NCBI GenBank assembly: GCA_025451835.1
Contig: JANWJR010000063.1
Location: 1 to 32,575, forward strand
Length of the DNA: 32,575 bases
Origin: Candidatus Acidiferrales bacterium
Lineage (GTDB): Bacteria; Acidobacteriota; Terriglobia; Acidiferrales; UBA7541
Reading direction: 5' to 3'
Positions within the stretch are counted from its first letter, which is position 1, and each line of letters opens with the position of its first letter. A program made the translations under genes and the position numbers. Under the pieces are notes generated by a model, which saw only the letters and a list, made by a program, of their open reading frames with translations, made no database searches and was not told the origin of the DNA. This document shows, one piece after another, positions 18,643 to 25,825 of this stretch.

Positions 18643-18671
18643 AGCATAAGTGTTCCCAGGGCCTGTCGCAA
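18643..18671 (-). promoter_or_regulatory. Putative promoter of the DinB-like gene
   Basis: On the minus strand TTGCGA (18671-18666) and TATGCT (18648-18643) are separated by 17 bases, about 30 bases upstream of the start codon. The match to sigma-70-type hexamers is moderate. Confidence 0.4.
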
Positions 18672-18681
18672 GATGGAATGC

Positions 18682-18700
18682 TACTTTATAGCACAAAGTA
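18682..18700 (+). promoter_or_regulatory. Inverted-repeat operator TACTTT-N7-AAAGTA
   Basis: A perfect six-base inverted repeat (TACTTT ATAGCAC AAAGTA) ends one base before the TTGACA -35 hexamer of the downstream operon. Its placement and symmetry suit binding by a dimeric winged-helix protein, most simply the regulator encoded at 19340. That link is inference. Confidence 0.55.
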
Positions 18701-18701
18701 C

Positions 18702-18729
18702 TTGACAGTCCAGCGATGGATGCTACTCT
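18702..18729 (+). promoter_or_regulatory. Promoter of the six-TM/regulator/cis-prenyltransferase operon
   Basis: Consensus TTGACA at 18702-18707, a 16-base spacer, and TACTCT at 18724-18729. The expected transcription start lies near 18735-18737, coinciding with the GTG start codon at 18736, so the first gene may be translated from a leaderless mRNA. Confidence 0.55.
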
Positions 18730-18735
18730 GCCGTC

Positions 18736-19350
18736 GTGCCGCATCCAGACCCGTTGCATCTCCGGCCCGAAGACCCCGTGGAGCTGGCCGACCGCGCCCG
18801 CGATAATATCCGTTTCATTCGTGAAACGATGGAACGGGCGGGATCGTTCACAGCGATTCCGGGGTGGGGCGGACTCGCCATCGGCATCACAGCAATAGGC
18901 GCCGCGATGATCGCCTGGCGCCAGCCGTCATCAGGCCCTTGGCTTTTGACGTGGCTGTGCGAAGCAAGTATCGCTCTTGCAATCGCGACCTGGACAACTC
19001 TATCGAAGGCGCGGGAAACCGGAATTTCACTTCTGGCAGGTCCGGCCCGGCGGTTTGCGTATAGTTTTGCCCCTCCGTTGGTGGTCGGCGGGCTACTGAC
19101 GCTCCTTCTGGTTCGCGTCGGCGCGCTCGGAGCGGTTCCGGGAGTTTGGCTGCTGTTGTACGGAACAGCTGTTGTCACCGGTGGTGCGTTTTCCATTCGC
19201 ATCGTTCCGCTGATGGGGCTTTGCTTCATGGTTCTCGGCACAGTGGCGTTGTTCTGTCCCGCGGAATGGGGCAATGCATTTTTAGCGGCCGGCTTCGGGG
19301 TATTTCACATCTTTTTTGGCGCGGTGATTGCGAGGAAATATGGCGGCTAA
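18736..19350 (+). CDS. Six-transmembrane protein of unknown function
   Basis: 204 residues, unrecognised. A charged N-terminal stretch (PEDPVELADRARDNIRFIRETMERAGSF) precedes six hydrophobic segments at roughly 43-62, 71-92, 109-130, 133-153, 155-174 and 178-200, ending in RKYGG. The charged stretch probably faces the cytoplasm. There is no ribosome site before GTG 18736, and the promoter places the transcript start at or next to it. The stop overlaps the following regulator gene by 11 bases, so the pair is likely made together. Membrane-protein/winged-helix pairs of this kind could form a sensor-regulator unit, but no evidence here shows what is sensed. Confidence 0.75.
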   Translation: MPHPDPLHLRPEDPVELADRARDNIRFIRETMERAGSFTAIPGWGGLAIGITAIGAAMIAWRQPSSGPWLLTWLCEASIALAIATWTTLSKARETGISLLAGPARRFAYSFAPPLVVGGLLTLLLVRVGALGAVPGVWLLLYGTAVVTGGAFSIRIVPLMGLCFMVLGTVALFCPAEWGNAFLAAGFGVFHIFFGAVIARKYGG

Positions 19351-19723
19351 GCCCGGTGCGTTTCGAATGCTGCGCGACGAGCGGTCCAAGCGCGGGGCGG
19401 CCAGTGCTCGGGCAGCAGAAACGTCTGCGGCAAATCTGGACCGCTTGATCCACGAGAGGACCCGGCTTGGAATCGTCAGCGCGCTGGCCGTGAATCCTTC
19501 CCTGACATTCAACGAGCTCAAGTCCTTCCTCGGCGCCTCGGATGGCAATCTGAGCGTTCATGCGCGCAAGCTCGAGGACGCAGGCTACATCGCTTGCACG
19601 AAATCGTTTTCTGGCCGGCTCCCGAAGACTGAGTACCGGCTTTCTGCGTCAGGCCGTCGCGCGCTAGAAAGGTATCTGGATCACATGGAAGCTCTAATTC
19701 GTGCGACGAGGGAGCGTTACTAG
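19340..19723 (+). CDS. Winged-helix transcriptional regulator (HTH_34-like)
   Basis: 127 residues. The core (about 28-125) matches the winged-helix DNA-binding family PF13601-like: LDRLIHERTRLGIVSALAV, SLTFNELKSFLGASDGNLSVHARKLEDAGYI (helix-turn-helix), CTKSFSGRLPKTEYRLSASGRRALERYLDHMEALI (wing and dimer helix). The ATG at 19340 has GAGGA five to six bases upstream. It overlaps the end of the membrane protein gene and is followed after 22 bases by the cis-prenyltransferase. It is the obvious candidate to bind the TACTTT-N7-AAAGTA element upstream of its own operon. No ligand-binding domain is present, so control may depend on the membrane partner or on protein level. Confidence 0.82.
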   Translation: MAAKPGAFRMLRDERSKRGAASARAAETSAANLDRLIHERTRLGIVSALAVNPSLTFNELKSFLGASDGNLSVHARKLEDAGYIACTKSFSGRLPKTEYRLSASGRRALERYLDHMEALIRATRERY

Positions 19724-19745
19724 TAGCTTTTTTGATAGGAACTCT

Positions 19746-20486
19746 ATGGCGATAAGAACTGTGAACTCGTTCGTACGTCCGAGCCCGAAACTGCATGTTG
19801 CAATTCTTCTTGACGGCAACGGTCGCTGGGCTGCTTCACGCGGCTTGGCGCGCTCGGAAGGACACCGCGCTGGTGTTGCAGCGGTTCGGCGCTCAGTGGC
19901 GACGGCGTCGTCTCTAGGGATAAGCACACTTTCGCTTTATGCTTTTTCATCTGACAACTGGGGCCGCCCAGCGGGAGAAGTCTCGTCGCTCTTTACTCTG
20001 GTTGAAGGTTTTCTGAAGAATGATGCGGAGGCATGTGCCGTCCAGGGGATTCGCGTGCGCGCAATCGGCCGCCGTGATCGTATTCCGGCATCGCTCCGCG
20101 ATGCGATTGAGACCGTTGAGCGGATCACGGCCGGAGGGCGCAAACTCGAATTGCGGATTGCCGTGGATTATTCCGCGCGCGACGCGATTCTCCGCGCTGC
20201 CTGCTGGATGATGTCGAGCCTTGAGATCACACAGCGGGAATTCGCGCGCCGTCTGGGCGAAGTTACTCACGCGGGAGCGTCAGCGCCCGATGTCGATCTC
20301 CTGATTCGAACCGGAGGCGAGCGGCGCCTCAGCGATTTTCTACTGTGGGAATGCGCCTACGCAGAATTATTCTTCAGTCCAAAGATGTGGCCGGAATTTG
20401 AAGCGGATGATCTCGCGGCGGCAGTATCAGATTTTCTCAGCCGCGAGCGCCGCTTCGGTAGACTGCCTGAAGCCGCCGCCAGCTAG
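19746..20486 (+). CDS. Cis-prenyltransferase, UppS-like (divergent)
   Basis: 246 residues, normal for undecaprenyl diphosphate synthase, which elongates farnesyl diphosphate with isopentenyl diphosphate to make the C55 carrier for envelope polymers. Asp23 and the GNGRWA phosphate-binding loop (24-29), the LSLYAFSSDNW segment (62-72) and the C-terminal LLIRTGGERRLSDFLLW are present. Unusual positions are LLDGNGRWA (commonly IMDGNGRWA), DYSARDAI (141-148; commonly NYGGR.EI), and RTGGERR (commonly RTSGEQR). The ATG at 19746 follows TAGGAA. Lying 22 bases after a regulator gene rather than beside cdsA, it may be a second, regulated enzyme with different chain length. Whether another uppS exists cannot be seen here. 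Confidence 0.82.
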   Translation: MAIRTVNSFVRPSPKLHVAILLDGNGRWAASRGLARSEGHRAGVAAVRRSVATASSLGISTLSLYAFSSDNWGRPAGEVSSLFTLVEGFLKNDAEACAVQGIRVRAIGRRDRIPASLRDAIETVERITAGGRKLELRIAVDYSARDAILRAACWMMSSLEITQREFARRLGEVTHAGASAPDVDLLIRTGGERRLSDFLLWECAYAELFFSPKMWPEFEADDLAAAVSDFLSRERRFGRLPEAAAS

Positions 20487-20511
20487 AAGCACATGGTGAG
20501 GGATGGCCCGT

Positions 20512-20976
20512 TCAGCGATCCGACGCGATATCGGCGCGGCCTTCACGTGACATTCGAAACCCTTTGCGAATCACGCGGGCAGCCGTCGGCGTCAGCGAGT
20601 ACTTAGCGAGTTCCACTTCCGTTGCCCAAGCCACATCCGTCGCATCGCTGCCCGCTTTCGCGTTTCGGTTCGATGCTTCGCAAAGGTAATCGAGAATCAC
20701 GTAGTGATACTTCAGACGTCCTTGGTCATCGGCGAATATCCGTTCGAATGCTTCAATCAGAGCAAGCACCTGAACCTCAAGCCCCGTTTCTTCCGCGAGT
20801 TCGCGCCTCACTCCTTCGAACAGCGTCTCTCCTAACTCCAGCGTGCCGCCGGGAATAGACCATTCGCCTTTGAGTGGCGGACCGCCACGCCGGATCAGCA
20901 GCGCTCGTCCGTTGGCGATTACCACTCCACCCACCCCGATCAACGGGCGCTCCGGATATTCGCGACTGCGAGGCAT
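20512..20976 (-). CDS. NUDIX hydrolase
   Basis: 154 residues. The NUDIX box GX5EX7REUXEEXGU is intact at about 44-66 (GTLELGETLFEGVRRELAEETGL), with metal-binding glutamates in REL.EE. The protein starts RPLIGVGGVVIANGRALLIRRG, typical of ADP-ribose or nucleotide-sugar pyrophosphatases and of MutT-like enzymes. Substrate is not predictable. The ATG at 20976 has AAGGAG nine bases upstream; the frame continues further 5' into the LysW-like gene's region but that is not credible. It converges on the cis-prenyltransferase gene and is divergent from the LysW-like gene. Confidence 0.88.
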   Translation of the reverse strand: MPRSREYPERPLIGVGGVVIANGRALLIRRGGPPLKGEWSIPGGTLELGETLFEGVRRELAEETGLEVQVLALIEAFERIFADDQGRLKYHYVILDYLCEASNRNAKAGSDATDVAWATEVELAKYSLTPTAARVIRKGFRMSREGRADIASDR

Positions 20977-21010
20977 CCCCACACACTCCTTGGCGCACAA
21001 GCTTGACACT

Positions 21011-21028
21011 GGCGTTATATAATACGCC
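21011..21028. promoter_or_regulatory. Imperfect palindrome over a TATAAT element between divergent genes
   Basis: GGCGTTATATAATACGCC pairs 14 of 18 positions, with perfect GGCGT/ACGCC arms. It contains TATAAT at 21018-21023, about 40 bases before the LysW-like start. A TTGACA lies at 21003-21008, only nine bases away, too close to act as the -35 for this -10. Confidence 0.35.
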
Positions 21029-21063
21029 GGCATATTCAAGTTCCCAGAAAGGAGAGAGCCACC

Positions 21064-21324
21064 GTGGTTAGATGTCCGGAATGCGACACCGAGATTGATG
21101 TGGATGAGGATGAAGTCGAAGAAGGCGAAATCCTCAGCTGTCCCGAATGCGACGTCGAACTGGAAGTGACGCAGACGCATCCTGTGCACGTTATCCTCAT
21201 TTCTGAAGAAGATGAAGATGATGACGATGAAGAGGATGGCGATGGCAAAAAGAAGGAAAAGGACGAAGATGATGACGATGAAGAGTTGCCTGTCGTGGAC
21301 GAAGAAGACGACGACGTGGAATAA
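21064..21324 (+). CDS. LysW-like zinc-ribbon protein with long acidic tail
   Basis: 86 residues. The first 45 resemble LysW, the small carrier protein whose terminal glutamate holds alpha-aminoadipate during lysine or arginine synthesis in Thermus and archaea: VRCPECDTEIDVDEDEVEEGEILSCPECDVELEV. The four cysteines Cys4, Cys7, Cys26 and Cys29 form a zinc ribbon. Beyond residue 46 the protein is nearly all Asp and Glu with one KKKEK patch, ending DDDVE. The terminal residue is Glu, as in LysW, but the EDWGE-type ending is missing. The GTG at 21064 has GGAG 10-12 bases upstream. No lysX, lysZ or lysY gene is adjacent, so carrier function is uncertain. Confidence 0.7.
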   Translation: MVRCPECDTEIDVDEDEVEEGEILSCPECDVELEVTQTHPVHVILISEEDEDDDDEEDGDGKKKEKDEDDDDEELPVVDEEDDDVE

Positions 21325-21458
21325 CCTTGGGAAAGCCAGATGGCATCGTTCCGCTTCCTTGTGCCACCCGTTCTTGCGGGGGAAAGCCGATCTCGATCGC
21401 GTGACTATTTTCGATGGTTTGCGGTAGCGTGCCAGGCTGCAACAACTGGGGGATCCAG

Positions 21459-21857
21459 ATGCGAAGTCAAGATCCTTTTGTACCGGGCCGCATCATTCGA
21501 CTGCTGATGACGGCCTCTCTTCTATTTTTTGTGTCGCTGCCTGTAAATGCGCAGCAGACCAAAGCGCAACGAAAAGCCGAAGCTCAGCTTCGAACGGTCC
21601 ACGGCAGCGTGATCGACAAGGCCGAAAATCCAATTCCTTCCGGCGTCGTGTACCTGAAAAATGTGAAGACTGAGGCGGTGAAGACGTACATCGCCGACGA
21701 TTCAGGCAACTATCGGTTTAGCGGGCTTGATCCTAACGTGGACTATGAAATACACGCGGAACACGACGGACTAACATCGCCCACCCGAAACGTTTCAAGC
21801 TTCGACTCCCGCCGGGATATCGAGATCATCCTCAAGTTATCCCACAAGAAAACCTGA
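21459..21857 (+). CDS. Exported carboxypeptidase-regulatory-like (beta-sandwich) protein
   Basis: 132 residues. A signal peptide with an extended N-region (SQDPFVPGRIIRLLMTASLLFFVSLPVNAQQ) is followed by a Lys/Arg-rich linker and one CarboxypepD_reg-like domain: RTVHGSVIDKAENPIPSGVVYLKNVKTEAVKTYIADDSGNYRFSGLDPNVDYEIHAEHDGLTS. These small beta-sandwich domains are common in Acidobacteria and Bacteroidetes as single exported proteins or attached to TonB-dependent transporters. No receptor gene is adjacent. The ATG at 21459 is chosen for the GGGGGATCC-type purine run upstream; frame continues to 21414. Function unknown. Confidence 0.78.
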   Translation: MRSQDPFVPGRIIRLLMTASLLFFVSLPVNAQQTKAQRKAEAQLRTVHGSVIDKAENPIPSGVVYLKNVKTEAVKTYIADDSGNYRFSGLDPNVDYEIHAEHDGLTSPTRNVSSFDSRRDIEIILKLSHKKT

Positions 21858-21984
21858 CGGTTTGTTGAACAAAGCCAGTACTTCATTCTGAAGGGGCCTC
21901 AGGTCCTTCCCCGGCATTCCAGCAAAACGCCCTGCTGCCGTCGTATGCAGGAGGCTGCGTGTTCTCCCGCCGTCGCACCGGGAA

Positions 21985-23103
21985 TTACTTGTTTCCGTTT
22001 TCGAGAAGTGTGGTAGCGCTCACTGAGTCCGGGTCAGCCAGAAACTTAGCTACGACCGGCCCGATCGCAATGCAATCCAGGCTTAGGTGGCCGCAGGATG
22101 AGTTGAGCGATATCGCCGGTGCGCCTATTGCAGCCGCAAAAGCGAGTGCGGGTGTGGGGTTGACCATGTGATCTTCCGGCGAAATTATCACCAGCATTTT
22201 GGCGTGCACCCGATTTGCGACCGCTTCGAGCGAAGTCCTATATTCTGCGGGTATATCGTGCGAGATGATGGCCTGGCGCTGGCGAATCGCATTCCACGCC
22301 GTCGCAGCGTCGCCGACCTGCTCTTTGCGAGTCGCTGTGAGAAACTTGCCGAATTCCTCGGGACTCGTCCGGCTCACCCGGTACGCCGGGGATGTGATGT
22401 TCATCGAGTCGATTTCGTTGAAGACGCCGAAGCCGCCGGTCATTGCGCCGTTTCCTTTCCCGCCTTTCCAGGCGGGGTCAAGTTCGAGCGCATCGATTTC
22501 CGCCGTCCACAACAATTTATCGTAGGATGTGGACTGCGGCGAGCCGGCCATCGGAATCGCCAGATCCATGAAGCCCGGATGAGCAGTTGCCCATTCGAAC
22601 GTCTGCATGCCGCCCATCGAGATGCCCATTACGGCGTACAGATGAGAAATGTGAAAGACCTCCGTGACCATCCGACGTTCGGATTCGACCATGTCACGAA
22701 TCGTGAATTCGGGAAAATTCATTCGCGGCTGAAGCTTGCTGTTTGAAGGCGAGGTCGATATGCCGTTTCCGATTGAATCGACAAGAATCACAAAATATTT
22801 TGTGCTGTCCACCACGTTCGCCGGCCCCACGTAAGCCAGCAGATCGGACGAAGTTCCGCCGAGCCAAGTTGGCCACAGGATGGCATTCGATTTCTCGGCG
22901 TTGAGTCGGCCTATGGTGCGGTAGCCAAGGCGAAATTCGTGGATCACCGCGCCGCTTCCCAGTTTCAGGTCGCCCAGATCGGCGAAACGTTCCGGTGCCT
23001 GGTCCGCCAGCGTGGCGGCAGGCCTACCGCTCTGCGCGCGAACAGCAAGCGAAACTAACAGGAAGAAACACGTAAGAAGCCGCAACCGCCTTACCTGTGT
23101 CAT
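21985..23103 (-). CDS. Exported MetX-like alpha/beta hydrolase
   Basis: 372 residues with a signal peptide (RLRLLTCFFLLVSLAVRAQ). The body resembles the homoserine O-acetyltransferase (MetX) branch of alpha/beta hydrolases: FRLGYRTIGRLNAEKSNAIL, WPTWLGGTSS, FVILVDSIGNGISTSPSNS, and the nucleophile elbow GISMGG with Ser162. Asp311 (SPEDHMVNP) and His339 (CGHLSLDC) complete a plausible triad. True MetX enzymes are cytoplasmic and typically read GHD at the histidine; here it is GHL and the protein is exported. It is therefore more likely an exported hydrolase of unknown substrate than a methionine-pathway enzyme. It is divergent from the carbonic anhydrase gene. Confidence 0.82.
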   Translation of the reverse strand: MTQVRRLRLLTCFFLLVSLAVRAQSGRPAATLADQAPERFADLGDLKLGSGAVIHEFRLGYRTIGRLNAEKSNAILWPTWLGGTSSDLLAYVGPANVVDSTKYFVILVDSIGNGISTSPSNSKLQPRMNFPEFTIRDMVESERRMVTEVFHISHLYAVMGISMGGMQTFEWATAHPGFMDLAIPMAGSPQSTSYDKLLWTAEIDALELDPAWKGGKGNGAMTGGFGVFNEIDSMNITSPAYRVSRTSPEEFGKFLTATRKEQVGDAATAWNAIRQRQAIISHDIPAEYRTSLEAVANRVHAKMLVIISPEDHMVNPTPALAFAAAIGAPAISLNSSCGHLSLDCIAIGPVVAKFLADPDSVSATTLLENGNK

Positions 23104-23197
23104 GGCGAAATCATTTTACCTGAGGGAAGGCTTGAGGCGTTGAAGAATGGCTTGGAGAATGCGATGCTGTGCGACACGAGATGCTCGGAGGTGATCC

Positions 23198-23998
23198 GTG
23201 AGCTGTGGTCGTCGAAATCTATCCCCGATTCTTGCGGTTCTTATTGCCGTTCTTTGTTGGGCGCCTGGCAGCTCCTCCCAGGAGCATTCGTCGCAGGCGT
23301 CGCACTGGAGCTATTCCGGCGTCACAGGCCCGGAGCATTGGGGCGATCTCGACCCGGCTTTCGCAGCCTGTAAGAGTGGAACACGGCAATCGCCCATAGA
23401 CATCGCCGGTGCACACGAGTCCGATCTGCTGGCTATCCACTTCGATTACAAACTATCTCCACTTAGCATTGTCAACAACGGGCATACCATTCAGGTGAAT
23501 TACGAACGCGGGAGCACGATCTCGATTGCCGGGAAGCAGTACGCACTGGTTCAGTTTCATTTCCATCATCCGAGCGAGGAGCAAATTGCCGGCAAGCGCT
23601 TCGATTTGGTGGCGCACCTGGTTCACCAGGATTCGCAAGGGCATTACCTCGTGATCGCCGTGCTGTTCAAGAGCGGTAGCGTGAACCCGTTCATTCGCGT
23701 TCTGTGGACGAACTTGCCCAAGGAAACCGGGAAAGAGGTCATTGTGAAAAAAGTCGTGCTCAACGCGGAGGATATGCTGCCCGGCGACCGGAATTACTAC
23801 ATGTTTGAAGGCTCACTCACTACTCCTCCCTGCAACGAAGGAGTTAGCTGGTACGTTCTGAAAACGCCAATCGAGATTTCGCCCGAGCAAATCGCCGTGT
23901 TCGCTAAAATGTTCCCGAACAACGCTCGCCCGATTCAACCTGCAAATAACAGGGAAATCCTCGAGAGCCATTTTCCACCAACTGCAAAAACGAAGTAG
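23198..23998 (+). CDS. Exported alpha-type carbonic anhydrase
   Basis: 266 residues; interconverts CO2 and bicarbonate in the periplasm. Signal peptide at 1-28, then HWSYSG..GPEHWGDLDP and QSPIDI, typical of the alpha class. Zinc ligands are His121 and His123 (QFHFHHPSEE) and His140 (VAHLVH). His96 in NNGHT matches the proton-shuttle position, Glu127 the gatekeeper glutamate, and SLTTPPC carries the threonine that orients the zinc-bound hydroxide. Cys58 and the Cys of TTPPC can form the usual disulfide. The glutamate next to the third ligand in human CA II is Val138 here. The GTG at 23198 follows an excellent GGAGGTGAT ribosome site. Start and motifs make this a secure call. Confidence 0.93.
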   Translation: MSCGRRNLSPILAVLIAVLCWAPGSSSQEHSSQASHWSYSGVTGPEHWGDLDPAFAACKSGTRQSPIDIAGAHESDLLAIHFDYKLSPLSIVNNGHTIQVNYERGSTISIAGKQYALVQFHFHHPSEEQIAGKRFDLVAHLVHQDSQGHYLVIAVLFKSGSVNPFIRVLWTNLPKETGKEVIVKKVVLNAEDMLPGDRNYYMFEGSLTTPPCNEGVSWYVLKTPIEISPEQIAVFAKMFPNNARPIQPANNREILESHFPPTAKTK

Positions 23999-24149
23999 AG
24001 AAGACGCACGCCGCGCACGAGTTCATGCATAAGGCGCGCGGTACCAACAGCAGGCCAAATGACGTTCAAGCAATGCACGTCCAGAAGGGCTGCTCTGCCG
24101 CGGCGTGGTGCTTTCGACACTCATTTCAGAACTTTCTGGCCGAACCAGC

Positions 24150-24179
24150 TTGACGCACTTCGTCCGCTAGCACTATATT
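24150..24179 (+). promoter_or_regulatory. Putative promoter of the 370-aa exported protein gene
   Basis: TTGACG at 24150-24155 and TATATT at 24174-24179 with an 18-base spacer. The start codon follows about 72 bases after the -10. Confidence 0.4.
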
Positions 24180-24251
24180 TTTGTGACATCTTCTCGCTGG
24201 CAAGTCGTTAGTGTTCACGGGCGATCTGTGCCGACCGGCAGGCTGTGAAAA

Positions 24252-25364
24252 ATGAGTACCGTGTCAAAACCGCTAGGGTATTCACTTCTGTTGTTCGGAA
24301 TCCTGTTCCTGTCTCCCGTGAGGGTGAATTGTCAGGATTTTACCCTGGCTTTGCCGATGCAAAGAGACGTGGACTTCGGTTCGCGACGCACTAGGGTGTT
24401 TCAATGGGTCACGCTGGTGCCTGACCCGCCGGGAAGTTCCCAGACTTCAGACAGCAGTCCCATCGGACCGCGCTTCGAAGAGGGCTTCGGCGTGACTTTC
24501 CCTGGGAAATTGACACCGCAATCACCCGTAGACTCGTATCCTCGCTCCAAAGGACTATTTAACTCGGTTACGCTAATGCGAGACGGATTCGACGACCAAA
24601 AGCTTGCTGCCAGGCCTTCGACTGGCGCCGAGCTGCCCAGTCCGCTCGAGGCAGGTACCTGCGCGGAAAACTCTCATTCGAAAACTTGCCGTGTCCGTTT
24701 CTTCAAGGCCATCGTGCAATCGTTTATCTTCCTCGGCATAGAAACGGCGGGGAATCTCGCGCAGGATCCAGGGGTTCGTGAAACGACAGTCTATAACATA
24801 TCGAGCGGCCACTTTTGGAGCGGTTATTGGAAAACTCTCCAGAACTTCCGGTACACGGTTTGGAATGACGACGACACCCTGCTAACTACTTATGTCGGGC
24901 ATCCTATGATGGGGGCAGAAATCGAATTCATCTGGATTCAAAATAATCCGAAAATACGCGCTTTGGAGTTTCAGAATAGCAAAACCTACTGGAGGAGCCG
25001 GCTGTGGGCGATGATGCCCTCCGCCCTTTTTAGCGCTGAGTGGCTTCTCGGACCCTTGAGCGAGTCATCCATGGGAAATCAAGGGCGGTGGTATTACCAC
25101 GACAAGACAGCCCACGCTTGGACCAACGGAACTGGATTTCAGGATTTCGTTATCACGCCGGTCGGGGGACTTCTGTGGTCCGTTGGGGAAGATTGGTTGG
25201 ATCTGCATGTTGGGAAGAGAATTAGACTGAAATATAAGAATCCCGGGATGCGATTGATCAGCGCTCTCGTTACGCCCACAAAAAGCGGGGCCAACGTTCT
25301 CCGATTCAAAGCGCCCTGGTATCGTGATTCTGAACAAGAGGGACCCTCCGGCATTCTGCGGTAA
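24252..25364 (+). CDS. Exported hypothetical protein
   Basis: 370 residues. A signal segment (YSLLLFGILFLSPVRVNCQ; the Cys is a possible lipobox-like position, but the preceding residues VRVN do not fit one) is followed by about 130 polar residues without clear structure. The second half has membrane-associated or barrel-like segments: FFKAIVQSFIFLGIETAGN, FWSGYWKTLQNFRYTVWNDDDTLLTTYVGHPMMGAEIEFIW, SRLWAMMPSALFSAEWLLGPLSE, and FQDFVITPVGGLLWSVGEDWLD. The pattern YVGHP.MG..., then DFVITPVGG recalls DUF3943-like outer-membrane proteins, but this is a weak, recalled resemblance. The base composition looks slightly more A/T-rich than neighbouring genes. No functional neighbour is evident. Confidence 0.7.
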   Translation: MSTVSKPLGYSLLLFGILFLSPVRVNCQDFTLALPMQRDVDFGSRRTRVFQWVTLVPDPPGSSQTSDSSPIGPRFEEGFGVTFPGKLTPQSPVDSYPRSKGLFNSVTLMRDGFDDQKLAARPSTGAELPSPLEAGTCAENSHSKTCRVRFFKAIVQSFIFLGIETAGNLAQDPGVRETTVYNISSGHFWSGYWKTLQNFRYTVWNDDDTLLTTYVGHPMMGAEIEFIWIQNNPKIRALEFQNSKTYWRSRLWAMMPSALFSAEWLLGPLSESSMGNQGRWYYHDKTAHAWTNGTGFQDFVITPVGGLLWSVGEDWLDLHVGKRIRLKYKNPGMRLISALVTPTKSGANVLRFKAPWYRDSEQEGPSGILR

Positions 25365-25422
25365 CTTTCCTGAATCTTTAGGTGTTGGTCGGTAAACGCG
25401 CATCCCTGCCTTTCGAAATCAA

Positions 25423-25497
25423 TGGTGCCGGCGGGGGGAATCGAACCCACGGCCTAGGGATTATGAGACCCTCGCTCTACCACTGAGCTACGCCGGC
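25423..25497 (-). tRNA. tRNA with CAU anticodon (elongator tRNA-Met or tRNA-Ile2)
   Basis: The minus strand folds as a tRNA. The acceptor stem GCCGGCG pairs with CGCCGGC, followed by A and an encoded CCA (25425-25423). The D arm is GCTCAGTGGTAGAGC, the anticodon loop CTCATAA gives CAU, and the T arm GTGGGTTCGATTCCCCC has the invariant TTCGA core. The first base pair is a normal G-C and there is no run of three G-C pairs next to the loop, so it is not initiator tRNA-Met. The anticodon stem has a T-T at the innermost pair. Met versus lysidine-modified Ile cannot be decided by eye. Confidence 0.93.
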
Positions 25498-25513
25498 ACT
25501 TAGAGAATCCTTG

Positions 25514-25543
25514 ATGCTAAGGTGTCGCTCTGCAAGGCGTCAA
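25514..25543 (-). promoter_or_regulatory. Putative promoter of the tRNA gene
   Basis: On the minus strand TTGACG (25543-25538) and TAGCAT (25519-25514) are separated by 18 bases, and the tRNA begins 16 bases further on. Confidence 0.5.
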
Positions 25544-25825
25544 GAAGCACCGCTGATCTTGGCGGTGATTAGATACAGCTTAACAAAACGGCACCACGAC
25601 GCCGCGAGTATCGCACGTTCCAGCCGCCCACGCCGAGTAGTACCTTAGTAACATTGACCGCATCCAGCCCAACCGATAACTTCACGAAGACAATTCGAAA
25701 GGTCCGGCCTTAGCCGGGGATGTGAGGGTGTGTACGCTTTAAGCACATGCCTTTCATATTTTCCCCTTGACGGCATTAGACCGCTTATACACTCCGCCGC
25801 GTAGGTTTCCCTACTCGGAGGGGTT
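25544..25825. other. Intergenic region upstream of the repeat-peptide gene
   Basis: Between the tRNA promoter and the small peptide gene. It contains a six-base-pair hairpin, CACCGC-N8-GCGGTG (25548-25567), with no T tract. A possible promoter for the peptide gene follows: TTGACG at 25767-25772 with TACACT at 25788-25793 (15-base spacer). A short hairpin, GTAGG-TTTC-CCTAC (25801-25814), sits directly before the ribosome site. No protein-coding frame looks real. Confidence 0.4.

Noticed and set aside
21003-21023. TTGACA and TATAAT as one promoter for the LysW-like gene
   Set aside because: The spacer is only nine bases, too short for a standard sigma-70 promoter.
25548-25567. CACCGC-N8-GCGGTG as a terminator
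   Set aside because: No T run follows on either strand, so only an undefined hairpin can be claimed.
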